Shown here: piece after piece, positions 1-7,242 of the stretch
How positions within the stretch are numbered: position 1 is the stretch's first letter
Layout of the letters: each line of letters begins with the position of its first letter
Notes under the pieces: model-generated
The model's input: the letters and a program-made list of their open reading frames with translations, nothing else
What the model was told of the DNA's origin: nothing
The model's database searches: none
Translations under genes and position numbers: made by a program
Source of the DNA: an uncultured Collinsella sp.
GTDB taxonomy: Bacteria; Actinomycetota; Coriobacteriia; Coriobacteriales; Coriobacteriaceae
Reading direction: 5' to 3'
Assembly: GCA_937926755.1 (NCBI GenBank)
Contig: CALBBA010000294.1
Coordinates: 1 to 22,426 of the forward strand
Length of the DNA: 22,426 bases

Positions 1-341
1 TCGCCGATTTCGTTACCTTCACCGCTAAGACTGTCGGCGCTTTCCCCGATGGTGTTACCGGCCTGATCTCTCAGACCACCATGGAAGGACCTGTCGAGAA
101 GTTCCTGGCCTTCTTCGTGGGCAAGGCGACCACGGGCGATGTGACCATGATTATCGCTACGGTCGTTGCTATCGTCATCTACGTCGCGCTCTTTGCTTGG
201 TATCGCAAGCAGATGATCGCCCGTAACATCGAGTACGCGAAGCAGGATAAGTGCACCCTCTCGCCGCTCACCACCGGCAAGTTTACCGAGGAGGACCTCA
301 AGGCTGCCAAGGAAGCCGAGTCCGCAAAGGCAAACGCCTAA
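1..341 (+). CDS. C-terminal end of a membrane transporter (5' partial)
   Basis: The reading frame is open from base 3 to the TAA at 339-341, so the gene starts outside the window and only about 112 residues are visible. The visible part has an amphipathic stretch, one clear hydrophobic membrane segment (about MIIATVVAIVIYVALFAW), a basic RKQ border and a hydrophilic, Lys/Glu-rich tail ending AKANA. This is the layout of the last transmembrane helix and cytoplasmic tail of a secondary transporter or permease. I cannot assign the family from so little sequence. It is followed by a strong terminator and then galM, so a sugar-related role is possible but not shown. Confidence 0.6.
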   Translation, partial: ADFVTFTAKTVGAFPDGVTGLISQTTMEGPVEKFLAFFVGKATTGDVTMIIATVVAIVIYVALFAWYRKQMIARNIEYAKQDKCTLSPLTTGKFTEEDLKAAKEAESAKANA

Positions 342-365
342 CTCATTGCCACATATCCCCTGTGG

Positions 366-399
366 AAGAAACCCGTCGCATCCCGGCGGGTTTCTTTTT
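366..399 (+). terminator. Intrinsic terminator after the transporter gene
   Basis: AAGAAACCCG (366-375) pairs perfectly with CGGGTTTCTT (387-396), followed by more T residues. It lies 25 bases after the transporter stop codon. Confidence 0.85.
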
Positions 400-524
400 G
401 TTTGTCCACAGTAAATCAATCATCACTTTTTTGAGAAAAATACCCCCTGCTTTAGTGGGGTGTAGTGATAATCTCGCCTGTTCGCGCTACAGTTTGTCCG
501 AAATACCTCGATGTTAGGAACCAA

Positions 525-1577
525 ATGATCACTTCCGAGCTTTTCGGCACCGCGCCGTGCGGTACCCCCGTTCATTGTTACACCCTCAACGGGCCCGAGA
601 TCTGCGTTCGCATTATGGACTATGGCGCCACCGTGTTGGGCATCGACGTGCCCGACATCCCCGGCAACGCGCGCGATGTGGTGCTGGGCTTCGATAAGCT
701 CGAGGATTACTTTGACAACCCCGCCTGCTTTGGCGCGACCATCGGACCTGTGGCCAACCGCACTGCAGGTGCCACGATCACCATCGCCGGCACGGACTGG
801 CATATGCCCGCCAACGAGGGCACCAACAACCTGCACAGCGATCTTGAGCATGGTCTGCACAAGCGCGTATGGGACGTTGAGCTCGACGAGGTCCACAATG
901 CCGTGCGCATGACCACCTCGCTTGAGGACGGTGAGCTGGGCCTTCCCGGCAACCGCACCTTTACGGCCGTGTTTACCGTGACGCGCACCGGCGCCTTTCG
1001 TATCGAGTATGGCTGCGAGAGCGACTGCGCCACGTACGTGTCCATGACCAACCACACGTACTTTAACCTTGCCGGCCATAACGCCGGCATGGACTGCGAG
1101 CACTTCTTTGTTGCTAATGCTGCTCACTACCTGCCCATTAACGAGCAGAACATCCCCACCGGCGAGATCGCTCCGGTCGAGGGCACGCCGTTTGACTTTC
1201 GCAAGCTGCGCCCCGTCGCGCCTGGCATGGAGGCCGACGACCCGCAGATTAAGCAGACCCGTGGCTACGATCACTGCCTGTGCATCGATGGCTATCAGTA
1301 CGGCCGCAACCTGCGTCGCGCCCTGCATGTCGAGGAGATGTGTACCGGTCGTGAGCTGGACTACTACACCACCGCCCCGGGCGTGCAGCTCTACACCGGA
1401 AACTGGCTGGGCGACGAGCACGCCAAGGACGATGCTAACTATGGCTGGGGCGCCGGCTTTGCCCTCGAGGCAGAGATGTACCCCGACACGCCGCACCAGC
1501 CGCTGTTCCCGCAGGGCATTGTGGGCCCGGGTCACCCCTACAGCAATGTGATCGAATACCACTTTATGAGGCACTAA
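525..1577 (+). CDS. galM: Aldose 1-epimerase (galactose mutarotase)
   Basis: The product interconverts alpha and beta anomers of galactose/glucose in the cytoplasm, the entry step of the Leloir pathway. The 350-residue product is the usual GalM length. Family motifs appear in order: NRTAG, NNLHSDLEHGLHKRVWD, TNHTYFNLAGH (catalytic His region), PTGEI, GYDHC, PGVQLYTGNW and LEAEMYPDTPHQPLFP (the Glu here is the expected catalytic base). ATG 525 is chosen because TAGGA lies at a proper distance upstream; an in-frame GTG at 465 would add 20 residues unlike the family. The gene stands alone between two hairpin terminators and converges with the IIB-like gene downstream. No galactokinase is nearby, so it may serve the sugar supply generally. 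Confidence 0.93.
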   Translation: MITSELFGTAPCGTPVHCYTLNGPEICVRIMDYGATVLGIDVPDIPGNARDVVLGFDKLEDYFDNPACFGATIGPVANRTAGATITIAGTDWHMPANEGTNNLHSDLEHGLHKRVWDVELDEVHNAVRMTTSLEDGELGLPGNRTFTAVFTVTRTGAFRIEYGCESDCATYVSMTNHTYFNLAGHNAGMDCEHFFVANAAHYLPINEQNIPTGEIAPVEGTPFDFRKLRPVAPGMEADDPQIKQTRGYDHCLCIDGYQYGRNLRRALHVEEMCTGRELDYYTTAPGVQLYTGNWLGDEHAKDDANYGWGAGFALEAEMYPDTPHQPLFPQGIVGPGHPYSNVIEYHFMRH

Positions 1578-1603
1578 GCCCACAGCGCGACATATCGCAC
1601 AGC

Positions 1604-1640
1604 AGCGCCCGCCGCCACCACCGCCGACGGGCGCTTTGCT
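1604..1640. terminator. Hairpin between the convergent galM and IIB-like genes
   Basis: AGCGCCCG (1604-1611) pairs with CGGGCGCT (1628-1635), followed by TTGCT on the plus strand. The T-tract is poor, so this is a probable rather than certain terminator, mainly for galM. Confidence 0.5.
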
Positions 1641-1661
1641 ACCTAGTCACTGGGGACGTTC

Positions 1662-2141
1662 TTAAATGACTAGTTGGATGGGGTCGGGATTGGAGCTGGG
1701 GAGATAGCGGATTTCTAGCTCTATGCCGAGCGCCTGCAGCTCTTTGAGGGCTGCGACATCTGCGTCGTCTACGGCGACTGCGGGCGTTATGGGGCGCTTG
1801 CCCTCCCCTGCCTGCATGTGACCGATGCTGATCTTGGTGATGGGCACGCCGCCCTTAATCAGCGCGAGCGCATCGGCGGGTGAGGCCACCATGATCTGAA
1901 TCAACTGGCGCGACGTTGCGGTATGAATGATGTCGACGGTCCTTTGCACCGAGAAAAACCGCGTCCAAACGCCTTCCGGCGCCGCCACCCTCATGGGTGC
2001 CCATTGGCGCGAATCCGCCGCGATCTCATCGTTGACGATTAAAACAAGGTTGGAGCCCACGGCTTCGTTCCACAGCTCAACGTCTTGCCCGTAAATGAAA
2101 CGGTCATCGATACGCGTGAGAAGGATCTTGGGTTGAGCCAT
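1662..2141 (-). CDS. Stand-alone mannose-family PTS IIB paralog lacking the phospho-histidine
   Basis: The 159-residue product aligns end to end with the complete IIB at 11403-11885: both begin MA-P-ILLTRID, and both keep SNL-L--ND, RFFS, KGGVPI, EGKR, DVAA-KELQ and ELEIR. IIB proteins accept phosphate from IIA on the His of the R-L-V-H-G-Q-V motif and pass it to the sugar. Here the motif reads RFIYGQD: codon 17 is TAC (Tyr, bases 2093-2091), whereas the paralog has CAT (His). The rest of the fold is preserved and the frame is intact, so this looks like a maintained protein that cannot do normal phosphotransfer. ATG 2141 is set by alignment with the paralog; an upstream in-frame start at 2168 is less likely. 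No IIA, IIC or IID gene is adjacent. A regulatory or decoy role is inference. Confidence 0.88.
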   Translation of the reverse strand: MAQPKILLTRIDDRFIYGQDVELWNEAVGSNLVLIVNDEIAADSRQWAPMRVAAPEGVWTRFFSVQRTVDIIHTATSRQLIQIMVASPADALALIKGGVPITKISIGHMQAGEGKRPITPAVAVDDADVAALKELQALGIELEIRYLPSSNPDPIQLVI

Positions 2142-2230
2142 GGCTGCCCCATTCTGTTTGAGACCCATACGAGCGGGACATCACGTCTTCAATATTAGTG
2201 CATTTAAAGTGAGAAAAGCCGTCAGAACAC

Positions 2231-2259
2231 TTGCGCGGATGTGCGATGTCCCGTATCAT
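2231..2259 (+). promoter_or_regulatory. Likely promoter of tRNA-Thr
   Basis: TTGCGC (2231-2236) and TATCAT (2254-2259) are separated by 17 bases. Transcription would start about 33 bases before the mature tRNA. Confidence 0.55.
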
Positions 2260-2298
2260 AGACAGCCGTTGACGCCTCAGTTGCGTCATCACATGGTC

Positions 2299-2374
2299 GC
2301 CAGCGTAGCTCAGTTGGTAGAGCACCGCTCTCGTAAAGCGGGGGTCACCGGTTCGAGCCCGGTCGCTGGCTCCA
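2299..2374 (+). tRNA. tRNA-Thr (anticodon CGT)
   Basis: A complete 76-base cloverleaf. The acceptor arms GCCAGCG (2299-2305) and CGCTGGC (2364-2370) pair, there is a GCTC/GAGC D-stem, and the anticodon stem CCGCT/AGCGG encloses the loop CTCGTAA with anticodon CGT at 2332-2334. A T-arm with GTTCGAG and an encoded CCA end complete it. It reads ACG threonine codons. It has its own promoter upstream and a UUCG-loop terminator directly downstream, so it is a single-gene unit. Confidence 0.97.
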
Positions 2375-2385
2375 TTGCACAAGAT

Positions 2386-2408
2386 AGCCACCTTCGGGTG
2401 GCTTTTTT
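2386..2408 (+). terminator. Intrinsic terminator of tRNA-Thr
   Basis: AGCCACC (2386-2392), loop TTCG, GGTGGCT (2397-2403), then a run of six T. A very stable C(UUCG)G hairpin 11 bases after the tRNA. Confidence 0.92.
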
Positions 2409-2470
2409 GTTGCCGATTTTGAGTGCGCATGCGCCAACCCAAGAACAACGCCGCCGGCAACTCCCCTACT

Positions 2471-2525
2471 CAACAAACAAGCCCCGCCAACCGCAATCCC
2501 CAAGGGAACCGCGATTAACGGGGCT
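2471..2525 (-). terminator. Probable terminator of the yhcH-like gene
   Basis: AGCCCCG (2480-2486) pairs with CGGGGCT (2519-2525), with a shorter stem possible inside. On the minus strand it is followed by TTGTTTGTT. It lies 58 bases past the stop at 2584. Confidence 0.5.
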
Positions 2526-2583
2526 CAAGCGCGCTCCTCAATGGAATCACGCCAGCATACGAACAGCTCAGCCGAGCAGTTCG

Positions 2584-3057
2584 CTATTCCTCCCAGTAGG
2601 CGTCGGCAAGCAGCTTAAAGCAGATCTTCTTGACCGGCTGTGCGCCATCGCCCGGGAACTCGAGCGTGGGCATGTGAGGCTCGCCGGCAACGAACAGCGC
2701 AAACTTGTCGTCGGCAAGATCGCCGGCGATCGAAGCGTCGGAATCGACCAGATCGTAGTCGTCCTTCTCGTCAAACTCCTGAACCAGCGTCAGGCTGCCC
2801 GTGGCAACCTTAAAGGCCTCGCGACCCTCGACGTCGATCTGCAGATCGTGATAGCGCTGATGCGTCTCGTAGTGAGCCTCGGCCTCGGGGCGCGTCGTGG
2901 GAGCCATGACGTTCGCAAAGACCTTGTCGCCCAGAATCTGATGGCTGCCGACCTCAAGCTTCGCCGGGTCGTTCTCCTCGAGCCAATCGATCAGCACATC
3001 GAGGCCCTTGAGCATTCCGCGGTATTCCTCGATATCGCCCAGTGCACCGTAAATCAT
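2584..3057 (-). CDS. YhcH/YjgK/YiaL family protein (amino-sugar anomerase-like)
   Basis: The 157-residue product matches the length and pattern of the YhcH/YjgK/YiaL cupin family: MIYGAL at the start, HYETHQRYHDLQIDVEG in the middle (the conserved E-H-H-D-Q metal-site region) and GEPHMPTLE plus VKKICFKL near the end. Members include NanQ, proposed to anomerise sialic acid or ManNAc, and LacZ beta-like subunits. AGGGG lies eight bases before ATG 3057. The gene follows lacC and a deacetylase relic in the same direction, so it probably acts on a sugar or amino sugar handled by this locus. The substrate is not determinable here. Confidence 0.88.
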   Translation of the reverse strand: MIYGALGDIEEYRGMLKGLDVLIDWLEENDPAKLEVGSHQILGDKVFANVMAPTTRPEAEAHYETHQRYHDLQIDVEGREAFKVATGSLTLVQEFDEKDDYDLVDSDASIAGDLADDKFALFVAGEPHMPTLEFPGDGAQPVKKICFKLLADAYWEE

Positions 3058-3089
3058 CTAAATCCCCTCTCGGATCGTTTCTTTGGCGG

Positions 3090-3220
3090 CTACCCGGCAA
3101 ACGCGTTACCGACGCTGTTGCCACCCACATACGTCTCGACCAGGGTAAGGTCGGGATTGAACACGACAGCATCGGCGTCGCGCCCCGGCATAATGCTACC
3201 GCACTTGCCGTCAACTCTAA
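3090..3220 (-). pseudogene. C-terminal relic of an N-acetylhexosamine-6-P deacetylase gene
   Basis: Read on the minus strand, ending at TAG 3092-3090, about 40 codons spell VDGKCGSIMPGRDADAVVF, then NPDLTLVETYVGGNSVGNAF. The intact deacetylase at 5955-7124 ends almost identically (EDKCGSIMPGRDADFVVF and ELTLVETYVGGQSVGNAF). Nothing upstream of this block resembles the rest of the enzyme: it runs out about 40 bases before the lacC stop codon, and no start signal is present. It is therefore the tail of a second, deleted copy. It suggests the ancestral order lacC - deacetylase - yhcH. Confidence 0.88.
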
Positions 3221-3261
3221 CCACAAGCAAGCAACCGATGCCGGGGGCGGCGCACAAGCTC

Positions 3262-4197
3262 CTACAGCTCGGTCACGACAACGCCGTTGTAGACCTCGTC
3301 CCAACGGTCCATGACCAGATGGCCGGTCATGGGATCCATGGCATTGAGCTTGCCGCAGGTGTTGGCGGTACGCAGTACCGTCTCGTCATCCGCGCCAGCA
3401 GCAATCGCATGTGCGAAGCCGGCAATGGTCGAGTCGCCAGAGCCCGTGGCGTTAACGGCAGGGATATCGGGCGTCTTTGCGCGGAACGCACGGCCATTGT
3501 GGAAGCCAACGGAACCGGCGGCACCCATAGACACGACGACCCAGGGGATATCGGAGAAGCGGGCATCGGAGGCAAGCGCGGCGCGGAGCTCGTCCACATC
3601 GTCGGTGGTAAAGCTCGTGCCCAGAAGGCCGTTGATCTCGGTCAGGTTAGGCTTGACCAGCTCGGGCTTAATTTCGGACTTAAGGGCGGCCTCGAGCGAG
3701 GCGCCCGAGGTATCGAGCAACACCTTGGCGCCGGCGTTCTCGGCAATGCCCGTAATCTTGGCATAGTAGTCTGCCTCGACACCGCGGGGCAGCGAACCCG
3801 AGATGGTGACGACGTCGGCCTTGCTCGCAAGCTCGGTAAACTTGGTGGTAAAGGCATCGAGCTCCTCGGGGGCAATCGTCGGGCCGCTCTCGAGCAGCTC
3901 GGTCTGGTTGCCGGCGTGGAGGATGTTGAGGCAAATACGAGTCTCGCCCTTGATGGGCACAAAGTCGTTGTTAATACCGTTGGCGTCCATGAGCTCAGCC
4001 ATGTAGGCGCCCATATGGCCGCCGAGCAGACCGGTCGCCACAACGTCGTCGCCCAGCTGACCCAGCACACGGGCCACGTTGAGGCCCTTGCCGCCGGCGG
4101 TCTTTTCGGGCGTCACACGGTTGACGTCGTCGATAACGAGCTCATCGAGCTGATAGCGCGTATCGACAGACGGGTTCATCGTAACGGTGAGGATCAT
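3262..4197 (-). CDS. lacC: Tagatose-6-phosphate kinase (PfkB family, LacC type)
   Basis: Phosphorylates D-tagatose 6-phosphate to the 1,6-bisphosphate with ATP in the cytoplasm. The 311 residues fit the LacC/FruK branch of the PfkB (ribokinase) family: MILTVTMNPSVDTRYQLDEL, the KTAGGKGLNVARVL signature at about 32-45, SGSLPRG at 133-139, VKPNLTE, and the GSGDS motif with the catalytic Asp near residue 255. The C-terminal MTGHLVMDRWDEVY resembles LacC more than FruK, and neighbours AgaS and LacX support a tagatose substrate, though 1-phosphofructokinase activity cannot be excluded. AAGGAG lies six bases before ATG 4197. It is 59 bases downstream of the lacX-type gene and probably cotranscribed. 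No tagatose-bisphosphate aldolase is in the window. Confidence 0.87.
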   Translation of the reverse strand: MILTVTMNPSVDTRYQLDELVIDDVNRVTPEKTAGGKGLNVARVLGQLGDDVVATGLLGGHMGAYMAELMDANGINNDFVPIKGETRICLNILHAGNQTELLESGPTIAPEELDAFTTKFTELASKADVVTISGSLPRGVEADYYAKITGIAENAGAKVLLDTSGASLEAALKSEIKPELVKPNLTEINGLLGTSFTTDDVDELRAALASDARFSDIPWVVVSMGAAGSVGFHNGRAFRAKTPDIPAVNATGSGDSTIAGFAHAIAAGADDETVLRTANTCGKLNAMDPMTGHLVMDRWDEVYNGVVVTEL

Positions 4198-4256
4198 TTT
4201 TAGCTCCTTATCTCGCAGGCTCCTTATGCCTCGCGATACGAGTCGACAAAACGGAA

Positions 4257-5138
4257 TTACAGAATCTCAATCGTGAACGAGCGAACGATGGTCTCCTTGG
4301 GCTTGGCGACAAGGCAGCCGCGCTTATGCTCAAGTACGTCGTCCTCATCGGAGCAGGTCGAGAGGCCGCCCCAGGGTTCAACTGCCACAAAATCGCCCTC
4401 GGGCTTACTCCACACAATGAGATACGGGAAGCCCTCGAAGCTCAGGCGAACGCCCTTGTCCTCCCCCTTCTTAGAAAGCGTGACCTGGCGGCTCTCGAGC
4501 ACGTCAAAGATGGTCTCCGCAAAATCGAAGAGCTCGTGCGACAGGGGCAGCGTCTTTCCCACCATGGGGTTCTTGGAGCGGTTTGCCACGTCAATCAATC
4601 CAGTCGAGGGAACGGCGGTGCAGAGCCCGGCCCCCTCGTCTTTCACAAGGCCAACCTCGTAGTCCGTAAAGCCCCCCCCCTCAGGGAGCGGACACCTAAA
4701 GCCGGGATGACCGCCGATAAAGAACGGCGTGTCCTCGGTTCCCTCGTTGGTCACCTCATAGGAGACGCGCACGGCATCCCCCTCAAGCGTATAACGAGCG
4801 ACAAGCTTAAACGGGTACGGATAATCGCTCAGCAGCGCGGCGTTATCCTCCGAAGCCAGGCACATCGCCAACTCGTTCTCACCTTGGCTCAGCAGCTTCC
4901 ACTCCTGTTTGCGCGCAAACCCGTGGCGAGCGAGCTTTACATGATGCCCGGCGAACGTCATGGCGCTGTTGTCGCGCAAGCCTCCGCAAATCGGGAAGCA
5001 AATCGGTGCCTGGCCGGACCACACGGCAGAATCGCCCTGCCACAGATACTCGCGACCTCCGGCCTCAATCGAGGTAAACGAACCACCAGCCGTGGACACC
5101 TTAATAGAAATCGAATCGTTGGAGAGAGCGTATTCCAT
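4257..5138 (-). CDS. LacX-type aldose 1-epimerase family protein
   Basis: A 293-residue galactose-mutarotase-like protein of the LacX branch, distinct from the GalM at 525-1577. Visible motifs: an N-terminal SIKVSTAGGSFTSIEAGGREYLW, HGFAR (about residue 70, a substrate-site His), FFIGGHPGFRCPL (second His, about 145) and FVAVEPWGG near the end (acid residue region). It probably anomerises a galactose-type or tagatose-type sugar (phosphate) and is classically found next to LacC, as here. ATG 5138 is chosen for its AAAGGA ribosome site and because an upstream start would add 45 unconserved residues. The coding strand has nine consecutive G (complement of 4672-4680) in a Pro-Glu-Gly-Gly-Gly stretch, a possible slippage site. 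Confidence 0.85.
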   Translation of the reverse strand: MEYALSNDSISIKVSTAGGSFTSIEAGGREYLWQGDSAVWSGQAPICFPICGGLRDNSAMTFAGHHVKLARHGFARKQEWKLLSQGENELAMCLASEDNAALLSDYPYPFKLVARYTLEGDAVRVSYEVTNEGTEDTPFFIGGHPGFRCPLPEGGGFTDYEVGLVKDEGAGLCTAVPSTGLIDVANRSKNPMVGKTLPLSHELFDFAETIFDVLESRQVTLSKKGEDKGVRLSFEGFPYLIVWSKPEGDFVAVEPWGGLSTCSDEDDVLEHKRGCLVAKPKETIVRSFTIEIL

Positions 5139-5294
5139 TGCCCATCCTTTCGAACAACTGCTTTTTGCTCGCAAGAACCCGTCTCGGCCCTGACAAAAGG
5201 ACAAACCCGCACGTTCATCGATACGTCCGGTATCCCAGCCATGCAACGGGGTACCATACAGACATTGATGCAATTACAGCTGAAAGGCCTTCTT

Positions 5295-5879
5295 ATGCGA
5301 ACCATCATCCTCTACGCCTCGCGCCACCACGGCAATACGAAAAAGCTCGTGGACGCCATCGTCGAGGCACACCCCGAGATCGATACCCTCGACGTCAAGG
5401 CGCTCGGTAAAAACGAGTACCCCGACCTGCACGAATACCATCTGATCGGCGTCGCCACGGGCATCTATTACTCCGAGATCGACAAGGACATGGCACGCGT
5501 GCTCACGAACGTGCTGCAGCCGCAGGACAAGGTGTTTGGCCTTATGACCTACGGTGGCAAAAACAAGTGGTACGGCAAGGATATCGATGGCATCTGCCGC
5601 ATGAGGCAGGCCATCTTTATGGGTGTCTACGGCTGCCCCGGCTTTGATACGTGGGGGCCGTTCAAGCTCGCCGGTGGTGTCCAAAAGGGACACCCGACCG
5701 CTGAGGAAATTAAGGGCGCTGTCGACTTCTTCGACAAGATCGAAGACGAGTATGGCGACATCATCGTCGAAGAGTACGCCAAGCGCGAGAAGCGCCTAGC
5801 ATACGAGAAGGAGCATCCTGCAGGAGGCCTGGTGGCCGGCGTTAAGCGCACGGCAAAGAAGATCGCTAACAAGCTGTAA
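5295..5879 (+). CDS. Flavodoxin family protein
   Basis: A 194-residue cytoplasmic protein with a flavodoxin fold. The N-terminal MRTIILYASRHHGNTKKLVD is the beta1-P-loop-alpha1 FMN phosphate site (S-x-x-x-G-N-T-x-K, a variant of the usual T-x-T-G-N-T). HLIGVATGIYYSEI and KVFGLMTYGG follow as the beta3 and beta4 strands. The C-terminal 40 residues are charged and Lys-rich. Probably an FMN electron carrier or flavin reductase; the partner is unknown. AAAGG precedes ATG 5295. It lies on the plus strand, diverging from the lacX-type gene and converging with the deacetylase gene, so it breaks the otherwise minus-strand amino-sugar locus and is likely transcribed separately. Confidence 0.85.
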   Translation: MRTIILYASRHHGNTKKLVDAIVEAHPEIDTLDVKALGKNEYPDLHEYHLIGVATGIYYSEIDKDMARVLTNVLQPQDKVFGLMTYGGKNKWYGKDIDGICRMRQAIFMGVYGCPGFDTWGPFKLAGGVQKGHPTAEEIKGAVDFFDKIEDEYGDIIVEEYAKREKRLAYEKEHPAGGLVAGVKRTAKKIANKL

Positions 5880-5910
5880 CTGTTAAGGTACTTTTGAGCG
5901 TTTAACCCAT

Positions 5911-5948
5911 ACGGCGGGTCCGAGCAGATTCGGGCCCGCCGTCTTTTT
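5911..5948 (+). terminator. Intrinsic terminator of the flavodoxin gene
   Basis: ACGGCGGGTCCGA (5911-5923) pairs with TCGGGCCCGCCGT (5930-5942) with one G-U pair, followed by CTTTTTCT. It lies 31 bases after the stop and just before the end of the convergent deacetylase gene. Confidence 0.9.
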
Positions 5949-5954
5949 CTATCG

Positions 5955-7124
5955 TTACTCGGTAAAGGCGTTGCCGACGCTCTGGCCGCCAACATACGTC
6001 TCGACGAGGGTGAGCTCATGGTCGAACACGACAAAGTCGGCGTCGCGACCCGGCATGATGCTGCCGCACTTATCCTCGATGTGCGCGGAGCGTGCCGGCA
6101 CCTCGGTTGCCATGCGAATGGCGATATCGGCGCTGGCAATGCCCCAGTCGACGATGTTCTTGACGCCCTGGGCAAGCGTGAGCACCGAGCCGGCAATGCT
6201 CTTGCCGTCAGCGAGCCAGCACAGGTTGTCCTTCATGATGACGTCCATGCCACCACTGGTGTAGCTGCCCTCGGGCATGCCGCCGCAACCCAGGCAGTCG
6301 GTGATGAGCACCGTGTGCTGCCAGCCCTTTGCCTGCAGCAGTGCCTTAATGGCGGCAGGGTTTACGTGCTTGCCGTCACAGATGATCTCGGCGTAGGTCT
6401 CGGGCGTGGACATGGCAGCGCCCACGACACCGGGCTCACGGTGATGCAGCCCGCGCTGACCGTTATAGGTATGCGTAAAGCAGCTGGCACCGGCGTTGAT
6501 GGCGGCGATGCACTCATCGTAGGTGGCGTCGGAGTGACCGATGCTGGTCACCACACCCTTGGCGTTCAGAGCAGCCGCATAAGCAGCGGCACCGTCGCGC
6601 TCGGCCGCCATGGCGCTCTTAACGATGCGACCACCCGCAGCCTCCTGCCACTGATCGAAGACCTCCTCGGAGGGATCGATAAGATAAGCGGGGTTCTGCG
6701 CACCCACGTGCTTCATAGTAAAGAAGGGGCCCTCCAGGTAGATGCCCTGAATGCGAGCACCGCAGAAGTCGGGGCCGCGGCCCTCGTCCGCCTTGGCGAT
6801 AGCGGCGCAGGCGTCCTTGATCTGCTCGACGCCATCGGTGAACGTCGTGGGCAGCCAGCTGGTGGTACCGCGACGGGCGAGCTCGGCCGAGCTGATATCG
6901 ATGCCCTCGGGATCGTTATCGGTAGTTGAGTGGTTGTAGAAGCCATGGATGTGAGTATCGACCATACCCGGTGCGATCCACGATCCCGTGTAGTCCTTAA
7001 TCTCGCAAGAGGGCTCGTCGGCCTGCCAGGCGCCAAAGACGCCATCCTCGACCATAAGATAGCCGCCCAGTTGCGGGCCTGCCGGCAAGAAGAACTTGTC
7101 AGCCTTAATTGCGTACGTGCTCAT
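5955..7124 (-). CDS. agaA: N-acetylgalactosamine/glucosamine-6-phosphate deacetylase
   Basis: Removes the acetyl group from GalNAc-6-P or GlcNAc-6-P, giving the amino sugar phosphate and acetate; cytoplasmic. The 389 residues fit the NagA/AgaA amidohydrolase family: APGMVDTHIHGF (H-x-H at 58/60), LEGPF (metal-site Glu 131), SIGHSDAT (His 197), FTHTYNG (His 218), HREPG, LITDCLG (catalytic Asp 276), and a C-terminal GSIMPGRDADFVVF beta-sandwich strand. ATG 7124 is used because AGGAG lies five bases upstream; an in-frame GTG at 7130 overlaps that site. Placing AgaS upstream on the same strand favours the GalNAc assignment, but NagA activity is equally compatible with the motifs. A terminator separates it from agaS, so it may have its own promoter. 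Confidence 0.9.
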   Translation of the reverse strand: MSTYAIKADKFFLPAGPQLGGYLMVEDGVFGAWQADEPSCEIKDYTGSWIAPGMVDTHIHGFYNHSTTDNDPEGIDISSAELARRGTTSWLPTTFTDGVEQIKDACAAIAKADEGRGPDFCGARIQGIYLEGPFFTMKHVGAQNPAYLIDPSEEVFDQWQEAAGGRIVKSAMAAERDGAAAYAAALNAKGVVTSIGHSDATYDECIAAINAGASCFTHTYNGQRGLHHREPGVVGAAMSTPETYAEIICDGKHVNPAAIKALLQAKGWQHTVLITDCLGCGGMPEGSYTSGGMDVIMKDNLCWLADGKSIAGSVLTLAQGVKNIVDWGIASADIAIRMATEVPARSAHIEDKCGSIMPGRDADFVVFDHELTLVETYVGGQSVGNAFTE

Positions 7125-7185
7125 ATGCACTCCTTGCTTCTAAAGCAGTTGACTGTAGTGATGCTTATACCCAGCTCACATAAAA

Positions 7186-7223
7186 CAAAAAGCGCCCGCC
7201 CGCCGTTATGAGCGGACGGGCGC
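7186..7223 (-). terminator. Intrinsic terminator between agaS and agaA
   Basis: GCGCCCG (7192-7198) pairs with CGGGCGC (7217-7223), and an inner CCGC/GCGG extends the stem. On the minus strand it is followed by TTTTTGTTTT. It would stop or attenuate agaS transcription before agaA. Confidence 0.85.
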
Positions 7224-7242
7224 CCTTACAGGGGGGACGCGA

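Noticed and set aside
3262..4197. Calling the kinase FruK (1-phosphofructokinase)
   Set aside because: No fructose PTS nearby; the C-terminus and the neighbours AgaS and LacX fit LacC better, although specificity is not proven.
2140..4203. Very long plus-strand open frame through the tRNA, yhcH-like and lacC region
   Set aside because: It runs through the tRNA and antisense to two well-recognised genes, and its translation resembles no family; long antisense frames are common at this GC content.
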